Shown: positions 28,116 to 40,747, counted from the stretch's first letter. The stretch: DNA of 64,000 nucleotides from Mesobacillus jeotgali (GCF_002874535.1 NZ_CP025025.1:1535526-1599525); one strand, 5' to 3'. A program made the numbers and translations. The notes: generated by a model not told the origin, from the sequence alone.

Positions 28116-28841
28116 ATGACGAGCCCTAAATACAAAAGAGTTGTTTTAAAGTTAAGTGGAGAAGCATTAGCCGGAGAACAAGGATTTGGCATCAATCCGT
28201 CGGTAATCAAAAATGTTGCAGACCAGGTGAAGGAGATTGCAGAACTGGATGTGGAGGTCGCTGTTGTAGTAGGCGGAGGAAATATCTGGAGAGGCAAAAT
28301 CGGTGAAGAAATGGGAATGGACAGAGCGACGGCAGACTACATGGGCATGCTCGCTACCGTCATGAATTCCCTATCTTTACAAGACAGCCTGGAGCAAGCG
28401 GGAATCGAGACAAGGGTTCAAACTTCCATCGAAATGCGCCAGGTTGCAGAGCCGTACATCAGAAGAAGGGCAATCAGACACCTGGAGAAGAAGCGAGTCG
28501 TCATTTTCGCAGCCGGAACAGGAAATCCGTACTTCTCAACGGATACGACAGCTGCATTACGTGCTGCTGAGATCGAAGCAGATGTAATCCTTATGGCAAA
28601 GAATAACGTTGATGGCGTTTATTCTGCAGACCCGCGTGTTGATAAAAACGCAACTAAATATGATGAACTTTCATACCTGGATGTATTGAAGGAAGGTCTG
28701 GCTGTCATGGATTCAACAGCTTCATCTCTATGTATGGACAATGATATCCCGTTAATTGTATTCTCTATTATGGAAAAAGGTAATATTAAACGAGCAGTAA
28801 TGGGTGAAACAATCGGAACAATCGTGAGGGGGAAAAACTAA
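28116..28841 (+). CDS. pyrH: UMP kinase
   Basis: PyrH (241 residues) phosphorylates UMP to UDP in pyrimidine nucleotide synthesis. The amino acid kinase fold shows [14 protein letters not shown] at the N-terminus, [11 protein letters not shown], and the UMP-binding region [21 protein letters not shown] precedes the ATG. It overlaps frr by one base; the rpsB-tsf-pyrH-frr order is nearly universal in bacteria. Confidence 0.98.
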   Translation: MTSPKYKRVVLKLSGEALAGEQGFGINPSVIKNVADQVKEIAELDVEVAVVVGGGNIWRGKIGEEMGMDRATADYMGMLATVMNSLSLQDSLEQAGIETRVQTSIEMRQVAEPYIRRRAIRHLEKKRVVIFAAGTGNPYFSTDTTAALRAAEIEADVILMAKNNVDGVYSADPRVDKNATKYDELSYLDVLKEGLAVMDSTASSLCMDNDIPLIVFSIMEKGNIKRAVMGETIGTIVRGKN

Positions 28842-29398
28842 TGCCAAAACAAGCAATTGCTAACGCAAAAGAAAGAATGTCAAAAGCGATCCAAGCTTAT
28901 ACACGCGAACTTGCCAGCATCCGTGCAGGCAGAGCAAGCGCCTCTCTTTTAGACAGAGTACAGGTGGATTATTATGGAGCACCAACTCCAGTCAATCAAC
29001 TAGCTGGTATTTCTGTACCGGAAGCGCGTCTTTTGGTTATCCAGCCATATGATAAGTCAATCCTTGGTGAAATTGAAAAAGCGATCTTAAAGTCTGATCT
29101 TGGCCTGAATCCTGCAAACGATGGACAAATCATCAGGATCGCGATTCCTCAGCTGACTGAGGAACGACGCAAAGAGCTTGCAAAGCAAGTTAAAAAGGAA
29201 GCTGAAGAAGCAAAAATCGCGATCCGCAATATTCGCCGCGACGGCAACGAAGATCTGAAGAAGCTAGAGAAAAACGGAGAAATCACAGAAGATGACCTCC
29301 GTGGATACTCTGACGATATTCAAAAGCTAACGGATGAACATATCGCAAAAATCGATCAGATTACAAAAGACAAAGAAAAAGAAATCATGGAAGTGTAA
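28841..29398 (+). CDS. frr: Ribosome recycling factor
   Basis: RRF (185 residues) splits post-termination ribosomes with EF-G. Diagnostic segments are [20 protein letters not shown] and [19 protein letters not shown]. The ATG shares its first base with the pyrH stop (TAATG), so the pair is translationally coupled. A terminator follows at 29422. Confidence 0.99.
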   Translation: MPKQAIANAKERMSKAIQAYTRELASIRAGRASASLLDRVQVDYYGAPTPVNQLAGISVPEARLLVIQPYDKSILGEIEKAILKSDLGLNPANDGQIIRIAIPQLTEERRKELAKQVKKEAEEAKIAIRNIRRDGNEDLKKLEKNGEITEDDLRGYSDDIQKLTDEHIAKIDQITKDKEKEIMEV

Positions 29399-29421
29399 GG
29401 CTTCTATTGTAATCAACATCG

Positions 29422-29450
29422 AAAACCCTCTGTTTTCCAGGGGGTTTTTT
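29422..29450 (+). terminator. Rho-independent terminator after frr
   Basis: AAAACCCTC (29422-29430) pairs with GGGGGTTTT (29440-29448) around a nine-base loop, with the T run continuing to 29450. Confidence 0.85.
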
Positions 29451-29524
29451 CTCTATACATATTATGAAGAATAATGAGTTGATAATCTGGCTGTGTTAAG
29501 GTTTTCGTTGTTTTATAAGTCCAG

Positions 29525-29670
29525 TTGAATGGAGCGGAAGGCGCATATACTCATCCGGAAATGCTACCGCATTTCCATCGTCCGTGGACGGTTTCGGGGG
29601 AGCTCAGTCAATATCCTCCGGTATCAGCTGGACAGGTGAACTCCGCAGGAGCATCCTCCTGGAACGGTAA
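29525..29670. repeat. Degenerate Bacillaceae extragenic repeat in the frr-uppS gap
   Basis: The 29399-30034 gap has no gene. Its first part contains GGAGCGGAAGGCGC (from 29531) and later CAGGTGAACTCCGCAGGAGC. These are phrases I recognise from a common structured repeat between genes in Bacillaceae, here in a decayed form. The element is rich in short inverted repeats. Its function is unknown. The strand is undecided. Confidence 0.5.
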
Positions 29671-29708
29671 TTACCAGCCTAATTAAAGGCAGTTTATTAA
29701 TACAAAGA

Positions 29709-29762
29709 GTTTACGTAAACGGCCAAAATGATAGAATATAATAATGTTTGCTGTTATATTCT
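29709..29762. promoter_or_regulatory. Two palindromes upstream of uppS
   Basis: A perfect 12-base palindrome GTTTACGTAAAC lies at 29709-29720. Just after it, AGAATATAA (29733-29741) and TTATATTCT (29754-29762) form a 9-base inverted repeat with a 12-base spacer. Either could be an operator or form a hairpin. No protein is assigned. Confidence 0.4.
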
Positions 29763-29879
29763 GTTTTACTACTAGACAACATATTCTGTATATAAGGCTC
29801 CTTTTGTTCAGTAGCAGGCTGGTTCTTTAGAATATTAAGGTGTTGTCCAACGGTTTATAGAGATATCTTTTTTCTTTTT

Positions 29880-29888
29880 TGGTATGAT
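29880..29888 (+). promoter_or_regulatory. Extended -10 promoter upstream of uppS
   Basis: TGGTATGAT (29880-29888) fits an extended -10 element for sigma A. No good -35 is seen at 17 bases. The transcript would carry a leader of about 140 bases containing no obvious riboswitch. Confidence 0.5.
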
Positions 29889-30034
29889 AGTGGCATATGG
29901 AATTGAAAGAGATAAGAAAAGGATCGCTTTTAATAAGCAGTCCGGCTTCAGCGCCAAACGAATGCCAGGCATAGTCAGCGCCTGGATGTATGACTCATTG
30001 GAGCTAAAGATAATCTTTTGGGGGAGCTGTCCGA

Positions 30035-30811
30035 ATGTTAAATAAAATGAATCCGTGGAAGAAGGATCAAAATCCTTCCAGTTTCCGTGATCGCGTACTT
30101 CAAATTAAAGACCATGAAGTCCCTTCCCATGTTGCCATTATCATGGATGGTAATGGGCGTTGGGCTAAAAAACGCGCTTTGCCCCGGGTTGCTGGCCATC
30201 ATGAAGGCATGAAGGTTGTCCGCAAAATAACCAAGCTGGCCAATGAACTTGGTGTTAAGACCCTTACTGTTTATGCTTTTTCTACAGAAAACTGGAAAAG
30301 GCCTAAAATGGAAGTTGATTTCCTGATGAAACTGCCAGAAGAATTCCTTGGCACCTTCCTTCCTGAATTAATTGAAGAAAATGTCCGTGTCGAAATGATT
30401 GGATATAAGGATAAACTTCCTGAGCATACGAAAAGGGCAGTCGGAAAAGCGATGGAAGATACAAAGAATAATACCGGCCTTGTCTTAAACTTTGCCCTTA
30501 ACTATGGTAGTCGGGCAGAAATCATTGACGGCGTTAAAAGAGTAATGGATGATGTTAAAAATGGTAATATTACCGAGAGTGAGCTGAACGAAGAAGTCTT
30601 CTCTTCTTATCTCATGACAAAGTATTTGGATGATCCTGACCTGTTAATAAGGACAAGTGGTGAAATTCGCTTAAGCAATTTTATGCTTTGGCAGCTGGCA
30701 TACACGGAGTTCTGGTTTACAGATGTACTGTGGCCAGATTTTGATGAAGAACATTTTGTCGAAGCAATTGAAGCATTCCAGGGCCGGCAACGGCGTTTTG
30801 GAGGAGTATAA
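30035..30811 (+). CDS. uppS: Undecaprenyl diphosphate synthase
   Basis: UppS (258 residues) condenses isopentenyl diphosphate onto farnesyl diphosphate to make the C55 carrier for cell wall polymers. The catalytic Asp38 lies in IIMDGNGRWAKKR; the C-terminal substrate region has LLIRTSGEIRLSNFMLWQ. GGGGGAG precedes the ATG. It begins the uppS-cdsA-dxr-rasP cluster, which joins isoprenoid and lipid steps. Confidence 0.98.
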   Translation: MLNKMNPWKKDQNPSSFRDRVLQIKDHEVPSHVAIIMDGNGRWAKKRALPRVAGHHEGMKVVRKITKLANELGVKTLTVYAFSTENWKRPKMEVDFLMKLPEEFLGTFLPELIEENVRVEMIGYKDKLPEHTKRAVGKAMEDTKNNTGLVLNFALNYGSRAEIIDGVKRVMDDVKNGNITESELNEEVFSSYLMTKYLDDPDLLIRTSGEIRLSNFMLWQLAYTEFWFTDVLWPDFDEEHFVEAIEAFQGRQRRFGGV

Positions 30812-30830
30812 AAAAGGTGTGAATAAATAA

Positions 30831-31619
30831 ATGAAGCAAAGAATCATTACAGCAGTCATAGCAGCAGCTGTTTTTCTTCCAATCGTTATTTTTGGAGGCT
30901 GGCCATTTATTGCGATGGTTTACCTAATCGCTTCCGTAGCATTATACGAAGCACTCAAGATGAAGCAAATAAAGCTTTTCTCCGTTCCGGGGATTCTTTC
31001 TTTGTTATTATTATGGATTTTCTTGATTCCAGACCAATATAGTGGCTTTCTAAAGGAAATTGATTATACAAAACTTGAGCTTTTCTTTCTTGGAGTGCTT
31101 TTATTTTTGACATATACGGTCATAACTAAAAATCGCTTCACTTTTGAGGAAGTAGCTTTTTCAATCATGTCTACACTTTATGTCGGACTTGGTTTTTATT
31201 TCTTCATTGAAACAAGAGAAGCAAGCTTAACATTTGTGTTTTATTCACTTTTCATTATATGGGCTACCGATTCAGGAGCCTATTTTATCGGACGTGCAAT
31301 TGGCAAACATAAGCTTTGGCCTGAAATCAGTCCGAACAAGACAACAGAGGGCTTTTTTGGCGGAATAGTTTCTGCCCTTGTTGTTGCTGTGCTGTTCAGT
31401 ATGTTTGGAGATATGAAAGTACCGACATTAATCCTTCTAATGGCGACTGCATTTTTGTCTGTGTTCGGCCAAGTAGGGGATCTTGTCGAGTCAGCACTGA
31501 AACGTCATTATAATGTTAAGGACTCCGGGAATATTCTTCCTGGCCATGGCGGCATGCTTGACCGCTTTGACAGCTTGCTGTTTGTCTGGCCGTTGATTCA
31601 TTTATTCCATTTGTTATAA
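30831..31619 (+). CDS. cdsA: Phosphatidate cytidylyltransferase
   Basis: CdsA (262 residues) makes CDP-diacylglycerol from phosphatidate and CTP in the membrane. The protein is hydrophobic, with seven or eight membrane helices, and carries the CDS signature near the C-terminus: GNILPGHGGMLDRFDSLLF, with the metal-binding acidic residues. It lies 19 bases after uppS. Confidence 0.97.
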   Translation: MKQRIITAVIAAAVFLPIVIFGGWPFIAMVYLIASVALYEALKMKQIKLFSVPGILSLLLLWIFLIPDQYSGFLKEIDYTKLELFFLGVLLFLTYTVITKNRFTFEEVAFSIMSTLYVGLGFYFFIETREASLTFVFYSLFIIWATDSGAYFIGRAIGKHKLWPEISPNKTTEGFFGGIVSALVVAVLFSMFGDMKVPTLILLMATAFLSVFGQVGDLVESALKRHYNVKDSGNILPGHGGMLDRFDSLLFVWPLIHLFHLL

Positions 31620-31729
31620 CGGAGACAAGGTTGTTCTTCATATGGATAAAACTGGATTGACAAAACCATTTAATTTTGATTATACCGGGTATGTACCATT
31701 TCCCGTTGGAGATATTAGGAGTGAAATTT

Positions 31730-32872
31730 GTGAAAAGAATCAGTTTGTTGGGAGCGACAGGATCGATAGGAATCCAAACGCTTGATGTAATCAGGGAGCA
31801 TCCTGAAGAGTTCAAGCTTGTATCGATGTCTGCCGGCAGGAACGTGGAACTTACCAGGAAGATCATAACTGAATTTTTGCCAGAACTGGTTTCTGTGCAA
31901 GACAAAGACGATGCTGAACGGTTAAAGGCAGATTTTCCACAAGTGAAGGTTGTGCATGGACTGGAAGGTCTCGAGGAGGCTGCAGTTTTTCATAAGGCGG
32001 ATATACTTGTAAATGCAGTTCTCGGGAGTGTTGGGTTAAGCCCAACACTGGAGGCAATCAGATCGGGGAAAAAGATTGCGATTGCGAATAAAGAAACACT
32101 GGTTACTGCAGGCCATATCGTGATGGAAGAGGCAAAGCGGTATAATGTGCCGATCCTTCCTGTTGACAGTGAGCACTCGGCAATTTTTCAGGCCTTGCAG
32201 GGAGAAAAAGAAAAAAATATTGAGAGACTGATCCTCACGGCATCGGGAGGAAGCTTCAGAGATCGGACCAGAGAAGAGCTGCAGGGCGTTACAAAAACAG
32301 ATGCATTAAACCACCCAAACTGGTCGATGGGAGCAAAAATTACAATTGATTCTGCAACCATGATGAATAAAGGGTTAGAAGTCATTGAAGCGCATTGGCT
32401 ATTCTCTCTTCCTTATGATGATATTTCTGTCATCCTCCATCGCGAAAGTATCATTCATTCGATGGTAGAATTCCATGACACGAGTATTATGGCCCAATTG
32501 GGAACACCGGATATGAAAGTGCCAATTCAATATGCTCTTACATACCCAGACAGGCTCCCGTTAGTTTCAGGAAAAAGACTTAATCTGGCGGAAGTTGGCC
32601 GGCTTCATTTTACAGAAATGGATTTCGACCGGTTTCGCTGCCTGAAGTTTGCTTATGAAGCAGGTCGGGCGGGTGGCACTTTGCCGGCGGTCATGAATGC
32701 TGCAAATGAAGCAGCGGTAGCCGCCTTTTTGGACGACAGAATCACTTTCCTCCAAATTGAAGACTTGATAGAGAAAGCAATGGAAACCCATAGCATCATA
32801 GAAAATCCTGACCTTAAAACGATTCAAGAGGTTGACAAAGAGACAAGAATGTATGTAAAGTCACTACTATAA
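31730..32872 (+). CDS. dxr: 1-deoxy-D-xylulose 5-phosphate reductoisomerase
   Basis: Dxr (380 residues) converts DXP to MEP, the committed step of the non-mevalonate isoprenoid pathway that feeds UppS. The N-terminal NADPH site is [16 protein letters not shown]; metal and substrate residues are in [13 protein letters not shown] and [10 protein letters not shown] chose the GTG at 31730, which has AGGAG eight bases upstream and starts MKRISLLG. An upstream ATG would add 18 unrelated residues. Confidence 0.97.
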   Translation: MKRISLLGATGSIGIQTLDVIREHPEEFKLVSMSAGRNVELTRKIITEFLPELVSVQDKDDAERLKADFPQVKVVHGLEGLEEAAVFHKADILVNAVLGSVGLSPTLEAIRSGKKIAIANKETLVTAGHIVMEEAKRYNVPILPVDSEHSAIFQALQGEKEKNIERLILTASGGSFRDRTREELQGVTKTDALNHPNWSMGAKITIDSATMMNKGLEVIEAHWLFSLPYDDISVILHRESIIHSMVEFHDTSIMAQLGTPDMKVPIQYALTYPDRLPLVSGKRLNLAEVGRLHFTEMDFDRFRCLKFAYEAGRAGGTLPAVMNAANEAAVAAFLDDRITFLQIEDLIEKAMETHSIIENPDLKTIQEVDKETRMYVKSLL

Positions 32873-32923
32873 ATTTAAGTCTCAAGAGTGGATTCTTATC
32901 CTATTAAAAGGTGGTTAGAAAAT

Positions 32924-34186
32924 TTGAATACAGTTATTGCCTTTATCGTCATTTTTGGCGCCCTGGTTTTCTTTCATGAACTTGGGCACTTGATTTTCGC
33001 TAAACGAGCAGGTATCCTCTGCCGTGAATTTGCAATTGGATTCGGTCCAAAGGTCTTTTCTTTTAAGAAGAATGAAACGACTTATACCATCCGCCTCCTT
33101 CCAATTGGAGGGTTTGTCAGAATGGCTGGCGAAGATCCTGAAATGATTGAGATCAAGCCTGGGCATAGAATAGGTTTGCTTTTTAACAAGAGTGAAGAAG
33201 TTCAAAAAATCATTCTGAATAATAAGGAAAAGTTTCCTGATGCACGAATAGTTGAAGTGGAAAGAGCCGATATTGAACACGAACTTTTTATTAAAGGTTA
33301 TGAAGAAGGGGAAGACGACAGCAAGCTGACAACCTTCCCAATTAGTAAAACGGCAGTCCTTGTTGAAAATGGGGTAGAGACGCAGATTGCTCCATTTGAC
33401 AGGCAATTCGGTTCCAAGACGCTTGGGCAAAGAACAATGGCAATCTTCGCTGGACCTATGATGAACTTTATCCTGGCGATGGTGATCTTCATCATACTTG
33501 CTTTGTTCCAGGGAATCCCTTCGAACGAACCTGAGTTGGGTAAGCTTACTCCAGATGGAAGTGCACTCAAAGCAGGACTTCAAGAAGGGGATGTTGTCAA
33601 CAGCATTGAGGGGTCTGAAGTTTCCAGCTGGCAGGATGTTGTGGAAATCATTCGAAAGAATCCAGGAAATGAACTGGACTTCTCGATTGTGCGTGACGGA
33701 GAGAGTATGGAGGTTCCCGTTACACCTGCAACACAAGATGTTGAAGGGGAGAAAATCGGATTGATCGGTGTATACAACCCTGTGGAAAAGTCACCGCTAA
33801 AGTCGCTTACCTACGGTGTGAAGGAAACATATTTCTGGACAGTAGAAATCTTTTCAATGCTAGGCAAACTTCTGACCGGCCAATTTTCGATAGATGCATT
33901 ATCAGGACCGGTGGGCATTTATGTTTCCACTGACACGGTTGCCAAATCCGGTATCTTCTATCTGATGAAATGGGCCGCGATCCTGAGCATCAACCTGGGA
34001 ATCATGAATCTCCTGCCATTCCCGGCACTTGATGGCGGCAGGTTGACCTTCTTTGCGGTTGAAGCGCTAAGAGGAAAACCAATCGACAAGCAAAAGGAAG
34101 GAATGGTCCACTTTGTTGGCTTCGCATTATTAATGCTGCTGATGCTAGTGGTAACCTGGAATGATATTCAAAGATTCTTCCTGTAA
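32924..34186 (+). CDS. rasP: Site-2 intramembrane zinc protease RasP/RseP
   Basis: RasP cleaves anti-sigma factors such as RsiW, and the cell division protein FtsL, within the membrane. From the TTG at 32924 it has 420 residues, close to the B. subtilis protein. The zinc site HELGH is at residues 18-22, a PDZ domain lies near 195-270, and the second metal motif is in NLLPFPALDGGRL. AAGGTGG lies nine bases before the TTG; the open frame extends 12 codons upstream but without family similarity. Confidence 0.97.
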   Translation: MNTVIAFIVIFGALVFFHELGHLIFAKRAGILCREFAIGFGPKVFSFKKNETTYTIRLLPIGGFVRMAGEDPEMIEIKPGHRIGLLFNKSEEVQKIILNNKEKFPDARIVEVERADIEHELFIKGYEEGEDDSKLTTFPISKTAVLVENGVETQIAPFDRQFGSKTLGQRTMAIFAGPMMNFILAMVIFIILALFQGIPSNEPELGKLTPDGSALKAGLQEGDVVNSIEGSEVSSWQDVVEIIRKNPGNELDFSIVRDGESMEVPVTPATQDVEGEKIGLIGVYNPVEKSPLKSLTYGVKETYFWTVEIFSMLGKLLTGQFSIDALSGPVGIYVSTDTVAKSGIFYLMKWAAILSINLGIMNLLPFPALDGGRLTFFAVEALRGKPIDKQKEGMVHFVGFALLMLLMLVVTWNDIQRFFL

Positions 34187-34212
34187 GTTAACATATCCAC
34201 TGACACAATTAC

Positions 34213-34250
34213 TTCCTGCCCGGACCGTACCGGGCAGGAACATTTTTTTT
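34213..34250 (+). terminator. Rho-independent terminator after rasP
   Basis: TTCCTGCCCGG (34213-34223) pairs perfectly with CCGGGCAGGAA (34230-34240) around six bases, followed by CA and eight T. It ends the uppS-rasP cluster. Confidence 0.92.
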
Positions 34251-34279
34251 AAAACATGAAATAATCCTATGAGGTGTAA

Positions 34280-35986
<1,707 letters not shown>

Positions 35987-35992
35987 TCATTC

Positions 35993-36020
35993 AGCGGATC
36001 CTAACAGGGTCCGCTTTTTT
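35993..36020 (+). terminator. Rho-independent terminator after proS
   Basis: GCGGATCC and GGTCCGC form a stem with a six-base loop, followed by six T. Confidence 0.85.
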
Positions 36021-36041
36021 GGCGATTTTGAAATCCTCCTT

Positions 36042-36145
36042 ATTCATCGTAGCATTAAAGACGATAATGTGCGGATAACCTAGAATCTCCCTGATTTATC
36101 GTTACATTAAAAAATCATCACGCAGTATCTAGAAAAAATATTGCG
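36042..36145. repeat. Two imperfect 52-base direct repeats in the proS-polC gap
   Basis: The segment starting ATTCATCGTAGCATTAAA (36042) recurs as ATTTATCGTTACATTAAA (36094), exactly 52 bases later. The similarity continues to ACCTAGAA / ATCTAGAA. The first unit has ATCGT...ACGAT inverted arms (36046-36050, 36061-36065). A further ATCGT lies near 36157. The rest of the 35987-36383 gap holds a terminator, a small GTGTC-T-GACAC palindrome (36196-36206) and the polC promoter. Confidence 0.5.
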
Positions 36146-36277
36146 GTCGCCTGTGTATCGTGGAGGTTAGTTATGTTCTAGAAATTGAACTGAAAGTGTC
36201 TGACACCACAAGAATTATATTCCTAATAGAACACCGAAATGGTAATATCAAACACAAGTAACGGAGCATTCATTTTA

Positions 36278-36286
36278 TGTTATAAT
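36278..36286 (+). promoter_or_regulatory. Extended -10 promoter for polC
   Basis: TGTTATAAT (36278-36286) is a perfect -10 hexamer with an extended TG. The -35 region is poor at 17 bases. The start of transcription would be near 36293, about 90 bases before polC. Confidence 0.6.
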
Positions 36287-36383
36287 AACCTTTGCTATTA
36301 AACACGTTTTGATACAATTAGACAAACGGGCAATTTCGCCCGATAGATAGAATTTAAGCTTTTCAGATGGGAGAGAAATAACC

Positions 36384-39300
36384 ATGGGTGATCTTTCTTC
36401 AGGGAAAAAAGAAAGGTTTCAGCTCCTGCTGCAACAGCTGCAGCTAACAGAAGATACAATTGTCACTCATTTTCAAAATGCTGAAATTGACAGGGTAGTG
36501 ATTGAAAAACAGGCTAGGAAATGGCATTTCTTTTTTCAATTTGAAAGAATTATTCCTTGTCAGCTGTATAGCACTTTCATAGGCAAGCTGGAACAGACTT
36601 TCTCACATATTGCGAAAATATCATACTCGGTAAGAGTACTTGAACAGGCAATCAGTGACCAGGAAATCCTTGATTATTGGAAGTCTTGTATTAAAGAAAT
36701 AGATGGTATTGCGCCTCCATTGTTAAAGCTCCTGAATGAACAAGTTCCCCAAGTCCAGGGAACAAAACTCATTTTAACAGCCAGGAATGAAACTGAAGTA
36801 CTTGCTCTTAAGCGTAAGTACGGCAGCATTATTGCTGAGATTTATCAGAGTTTCGGTTTTCCTTTATTGACGATTGATGCGGTCGTAAGTGAAGAAAGCT
36901 CTTCAGACGAATATGAAAAATTCATGAAGGCAAAAGAGAAGGAAGACCAGGAACGCGGTCTGATGGCGATGATTGAGATGCAGAAGAAGGAAGCTGAACA
37001 AGCCAAAGGAGATGGCCCCCCGCAGGATGGGCCTGTTAATATTGGGCTCACGATTAAAGACGATGCTGACTTCCGCAAGCTTGAAGACATCGTTGATGAA
37101 GAACGCCGTGTAGCCGTTGAGGGATATGTATTCTTTGCCGAAACGAAAGAACTTCGCAGCGGCAGGACGCTTTTGACATTTAAAATCACTGATTACACAA
37201 GCTCTATCATGGTAAAAATGTTCTCGCGTGATAAAGAAGACGCAGCTATTTACCAGCGTGTTTCAAAAGGAATGTGGCTAAAGGTAAGAGGAAGCATCCA
37301 GAACGACACGTTTGTCCGCGATCTTGTCATGATTGGAAATGACGTAAATGAAATCAAACCCAAGGGAAGAATTGATTCAGCTCCTGAAGGCGAAAAAAGA
37401 GTCGAGCTTCACCTTCATTCACCAATGAGTCAGATGGATGCAGTGACTCCTGTCAGTGCACTGGTTGCCCAGGCAGCAAAGTGGGGTCACAAAGCTGTTG
37501 CAATCACTGACCATGCAGTCGTGCAATCCTATCCAGAAGCATTTGGGGCTGGAAAGAAAAATGATATTAAGATTCTGTACGGTGTGGAAATAAACCTGGT
37601 TGATGATGGTGTGCCGATTGCTTATAATGATGCGCACAGAGTGCTTGCAGATGATACGTATGTCGTATTCGACGTCGAAACAACAGGTCTTTCAGCTGTA
37701 TACGATACCATCATTGAACTGGCTGCTGTTAAAATACGCGGCGGAGAAATCATCGACCGGTTCGAGTCATTCGCAAACCCGCATCACCGTTTATCGGCGA
37801 CGACCATCAACCTCACCGGTATTACCGATGACATGGTACGTAATGCACCGGAAGTAAGTGAAGTGCTGCAAAAATTCCATGAATGGACTGACGATAGTGT
37901 CCTGGTTGCCCACAACGCATCATTCGATATGGGCTTCCTGAATGTCGGCTATAAGAAAATCGGATTGGGCAAAGCGCCAAATCCAGTAATTGATACACTC
38001 GAACTTGGCCGTTTCCTTTATCCTGACATGAAAAACCATAGATTGAATACATTAGCCAAGAAATTCGATATTGAATTGACACAGCATCACCGTGCGATAT
38101 ATGATGCCGAGGCTACGGGCTATCTATTGCTCCGTATGCTGAAGGATGCTGCTGAAAAAGGGCTTGAATACCATGACCAACTAAATGACAATATGGGCCA
38201 GGGTAAAGCCTACCAGCGTGCGCGTCCTTACCATGCAACATTGCTGGCTCAGAATGAAGTTGGAATGAAAAATATCTTTAAATTAGTATCAATAGCACAT
38301 ATTGATTATTTTTACCGTGTGCCACGAATCCCAAGGTCCGTTTTAAATAAACATCGTGAAGGGATCCTGATAGGATCTGGCTGTGACAAAGGTGAAGTTT
38401 TTGAAGGTATGATGCAGAAGGGGCCTGAAGAAGTCGAAGAAGCAGCACAGTTTTATGACTACCTCGAAGTCCATCCCAAGGCTGTTTATGCACACTTGCT
38501 TGAACTTGAATTAGTTCGGGATCAGAAGGCACTTGAAGATATCATTAACAATATCGTCAAGCTTGGGGAGAAGCTGGACTTGCCGGTAGTTGCTACAGGC
38601 AATGTTCACTACCTGAACGAAAATGATAAAATATACCGAAAAATCCTGGTCAACTCCCAGGGAGGGGCAAACCCTCTCAATCGTCATCAGCTTCCTGACG
38701 TGCATTTCAGGACTACGAATGAAATGCTTGACGCTTTTAAGTTTTTGGGAGAGGAAAAGGCGAAAGAAATTGTTGTTGAAAATACAAACAAGATTGCTGA
38801 CATGATCGATGTCATCAAGCCAATCAAGGATGATCTTTACACGCCGAAAATTGAAGGCGCAGACGAAGAAATGCGCAGCATGAGCTATGGAATGGCCCGC
38901 AGTATTTACGGGGACGACCTTCCTGAAATCGTTGAGGCGCGTCTTGAAAAAGAATTGAAGAGTATCATAGATAACGGGTTTGCGGTCATCTACCTGATTT
39001 CTCATAAACTTGTTAAAAAATCATTGGATGACGGCTATCTTGTAGGTTCGCGTGGTTCGGTTGGTTCTTCTTTCGTCGCGACGATGACAGAAATCACCGA
39101 GGTCAATCCTCTTCCGCCGCACTATGTATGTCCTAAGTGCAAAAAATCAGAGTTCTTCAATGATGGATCAGTCGGTTCAGGCTTTGACCTTCCCGACAAG
39201 GATTGTCCGGATTGTGGAATCAAGTATAAAAAAGACGGCCATGATATCCCGTTTGAGACCTTCCTTGGTTTCAAAGGGGACAAGGTTCCCGATATCGATT

Positions 39301-40709
39301 TGAACTTCTCGGGTGAATATCAGCCGCGTGCCCATAACTATACAAAAGTATTGTTTGGAGAAGATTATGTTTACCGAGCGGGAACAATTGGTACTGTTGC
39401 GGATAAGACGGCCTATGGTTATGTAAAAGGCTACCAGGGTGACAATAACCTGCAGCTTCGCGGTGCGGAAATTGACCGTCTTGCATCCGGCTGTACTGGT
39501 GTAAAGCGGACGACTGGCCAGCACCCTGGAGGAATCATCGTTGTTCCGGATTACATGGATATTTTTGATTTTTCACCAATCCAGTTCCCGGCAGACAGCA
39601 GCACATCTGAATGGAAAACAACCCATTTTGATTTCCACTCGATTCACGATAACTTGTTGAAGCTGGATATTCTTGGGCACGATGACCCGACCGTGATCAG
39701 GATGCTTCAGGATTTAAGCGGAATCGATCCTAAGACTATACCGACTGACGACCCTGAAGTAATGAAGATTTTCAGCGGAACAGAATCTATCGGTGTGACT
39801 GAAGAACAAATCATGTCGAAGACTGGATCATTGGGTATTCCGGAATTCGGTACGCGCTTTGTTCGCCAGATGCTCGAGGATACGAAGCCTACGACATTCT
39901 CTGAACTTGTACAGATCTCCGGACTTTCCCATGGAACCGACGTATGGCTCGGAAATGCACAGGAATTGATTCATAACAATATCTGTAATCTTAGCGAAGT
40001 AATCGGCTGCCGTGATGATATCATGGTATACCTGATATACCAGGGACTTGAGCCGGCATTTGCTTTTAAAATCATGGAATCGGTCCGTAAGGGTAAAGGC
40101 CTGTCAGATGAAATGGAAGAAGAAATGCGCAAGAATAAGGTGCCGGAATGGTACATCGATTCTTGTAAAAAGATCAAGTACATGTTCCCTAAAGCCCACG
40201 CGGCTGCTTATGTTTTGATGGCGGTGAGGATTGCGTATTTCAAAGTGCACCATCCGCTTATGTATTATGCAGCATACTTCACAGTCAGGGCAGATGACTT
40301 CGATGTCGATGCAATGGTCCGTGGTTCAGAGAGCATCCGTGCGGTGATTGAGGAAATCAACGCTAAGGGACTTGAAGCTTCGACAAAAGAGAAGAACTTG
40401 ATGACCGTCATGGAACTCGCGCTTGAAATGTGCGAGCGTGGATTTGGATTCGCTAAAGTTGATTTATACAAATCGAGCGCGTCAGAATTCATCATCGAGG
40501 GCGATAAGCTGATTCCGCCGTTTAATGCTATACCTGGACTCGGAACGAACGCGGCGATTAACATCGTTAAAGCCCGTGGAGAAGGAGAATTCCTGTCTAA
40601 GGAAGATTTGCAGCAGCGCGGTAAAATCTCCAAAACTATTCTTGAATACCTGGACAACCATGGCTGCCTTGAGGGCATGCCAGACCAGAACCAGTTATCA
40701 TTGTTCTAA
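36384..40709 (+). CDS. polC: DNA polymerase III alpha subunit, PolC type
   Basis: PolC (1441 residues) is the main replicative polymerase of low-GC Gram-positives. In order: N-terminal domain (1-220), OB fold (about 230-330), first half of PHP (from about 340, [16 protein letters not shown]), DEDD proofreading exonuclease inserted in PHP (Asp430, Glu432 in FDVETTGLS), second half of PHP, a zinc-binding module with Cys916, 919, 941 and 944, and the polymerase core with catalytic Asp970 and Asp972 in [13 protein letters not shown]. subtilis PolC is about 1437 residues. All motifs are intact. Confidence 0.99.
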   Translation: MGDLSSGKKERFQLLLQQLQLTEDTIVTHFQNAEIDRVVIEKQARKWHFFFQFERIIPCQLYSTFIGKLEQTFSHIAKISYSVRVLEQAISDQEILDYWKSCIKEIDGIAPPLLKLLNEQVPQVQGTKLILTARNETEVLALKRKYGSIIAEIYQSFGFPLLTIDAVVSEESSSDEYEKFMKAKEKEDQERGLMAMIEMQKKEAEQAKGDGPPQDGPVNIGLTIKDDADFRKLEDIVDEERRVAVEGYVFFAETKELRSGRTLLTFKITDYTSSIMVKMFSRDKEDAAIYQRVSKGMWLKVRGSIQNDTFVRDLVMIGNDVNEIKPKGRIDSAPEGEKRVELHLHSPMSQMDAVTPVSALVAQAAKWGHKAVAITDHAVVQSYPEAFGAGKKNDIKILYGVEINLVDDGVPIAYNDAHRVLADDTYVVFDVETTGLSAVYDTIIELAAVKIRGGEIIDRFESFANPHHRLSATTINLTGITDDMVRNAPEVSEVLQKFHEWTDDSVLVAHNASFDMGFLNVGYKKIGLGKAPNPVIDTLELGRFLYPDMKNHRLNTLAKKFDIELTQHHRAIYDAEATGYLLLRMLKDAAEKGLEYHDQLNDNMGQGKAYQRARPYHATLLAQNEVGMKNIFKLVSIAHIDYFYRVPRIPRSVLNKHREGILIGSGCDKGEVFEGMMQKGPEEVEEAAQFYDYLEVHPKAVYAHLLELELVRDQKALEDIINNIVKLGEKLDLPVVATGNVHYLNENDKIYRKILVNSQGGANPLNRHQLPDVHFRTTNEMLDAFKFLGEEKAKEIVVENTNKIADMIDVIKPIKDDLYTPKIEGADEEMRSMSYGMARSIYGDDLPEIVEARLEKELKSIIDNGFAVIYLISHKLVKKSLDDGYLVGSRGSVGSSFVATMTEITEVNPLPPHYVCPKCKKSEFFNDGSVGSGFDLPDKDCPDCGIKYKKDGHDIPFETFLGFKGDKVPDIDLNFSGEYQPRAHNYTKVLFGEDYVYRAGTIGTVADKTAYGYVKGYQGDNNLQLRGAEIDRLASGCTGVKRTTGQHPGGIIVVPDYMDIFDFSPIQFPADSSTSEWKTTHFDFHSIHDNLLKLDILGHDDPTVIRMLQDLSGIDPKTIPTDDPEVMKIFSGTESIGVTEEQIMSKTGSLGIPEFGTRFVRQMLEDTKPTTFSELVQISGLSHGTDVWLGNAQELIHNNICNLSEVIGCRDDIMVYLIYQGLEPAFAFKIMESVRKGKGLSDEMEEEMRKNKVPEWYIDSCKKIKYMFPKAHAAAYVLMAVRIAYFKVHHPLMYYAAYFTVRADDFDVDAMVRGSESIRAVIEEINAKGLEASTKEKNLMTVMELALEMCERGFGFAKVDLYKSSASEFIIEGDKLIPPFNAIPGLGTNAAINIVKARGEGEFLSKEDLQQRGKISKTILEYLDNHGCLEGMPDQNQLSLF

Positions 40710-40735
40710 TATAGCTTTTGGAAAAGCAAGCTATA
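40710..40735 (+). terminator. Possible terminator directly after polC
   Basis: TATAGCTT (40710-40717) pairs with AAGCTATA (40728-40735) just after the stop codon. The following sequence is only moderately T-rich (GTCGTTTGTTTG), so termination may be weak. Confidence 0.45.
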
Positions 40736-40747
40736 ACTGTCGTTTGT

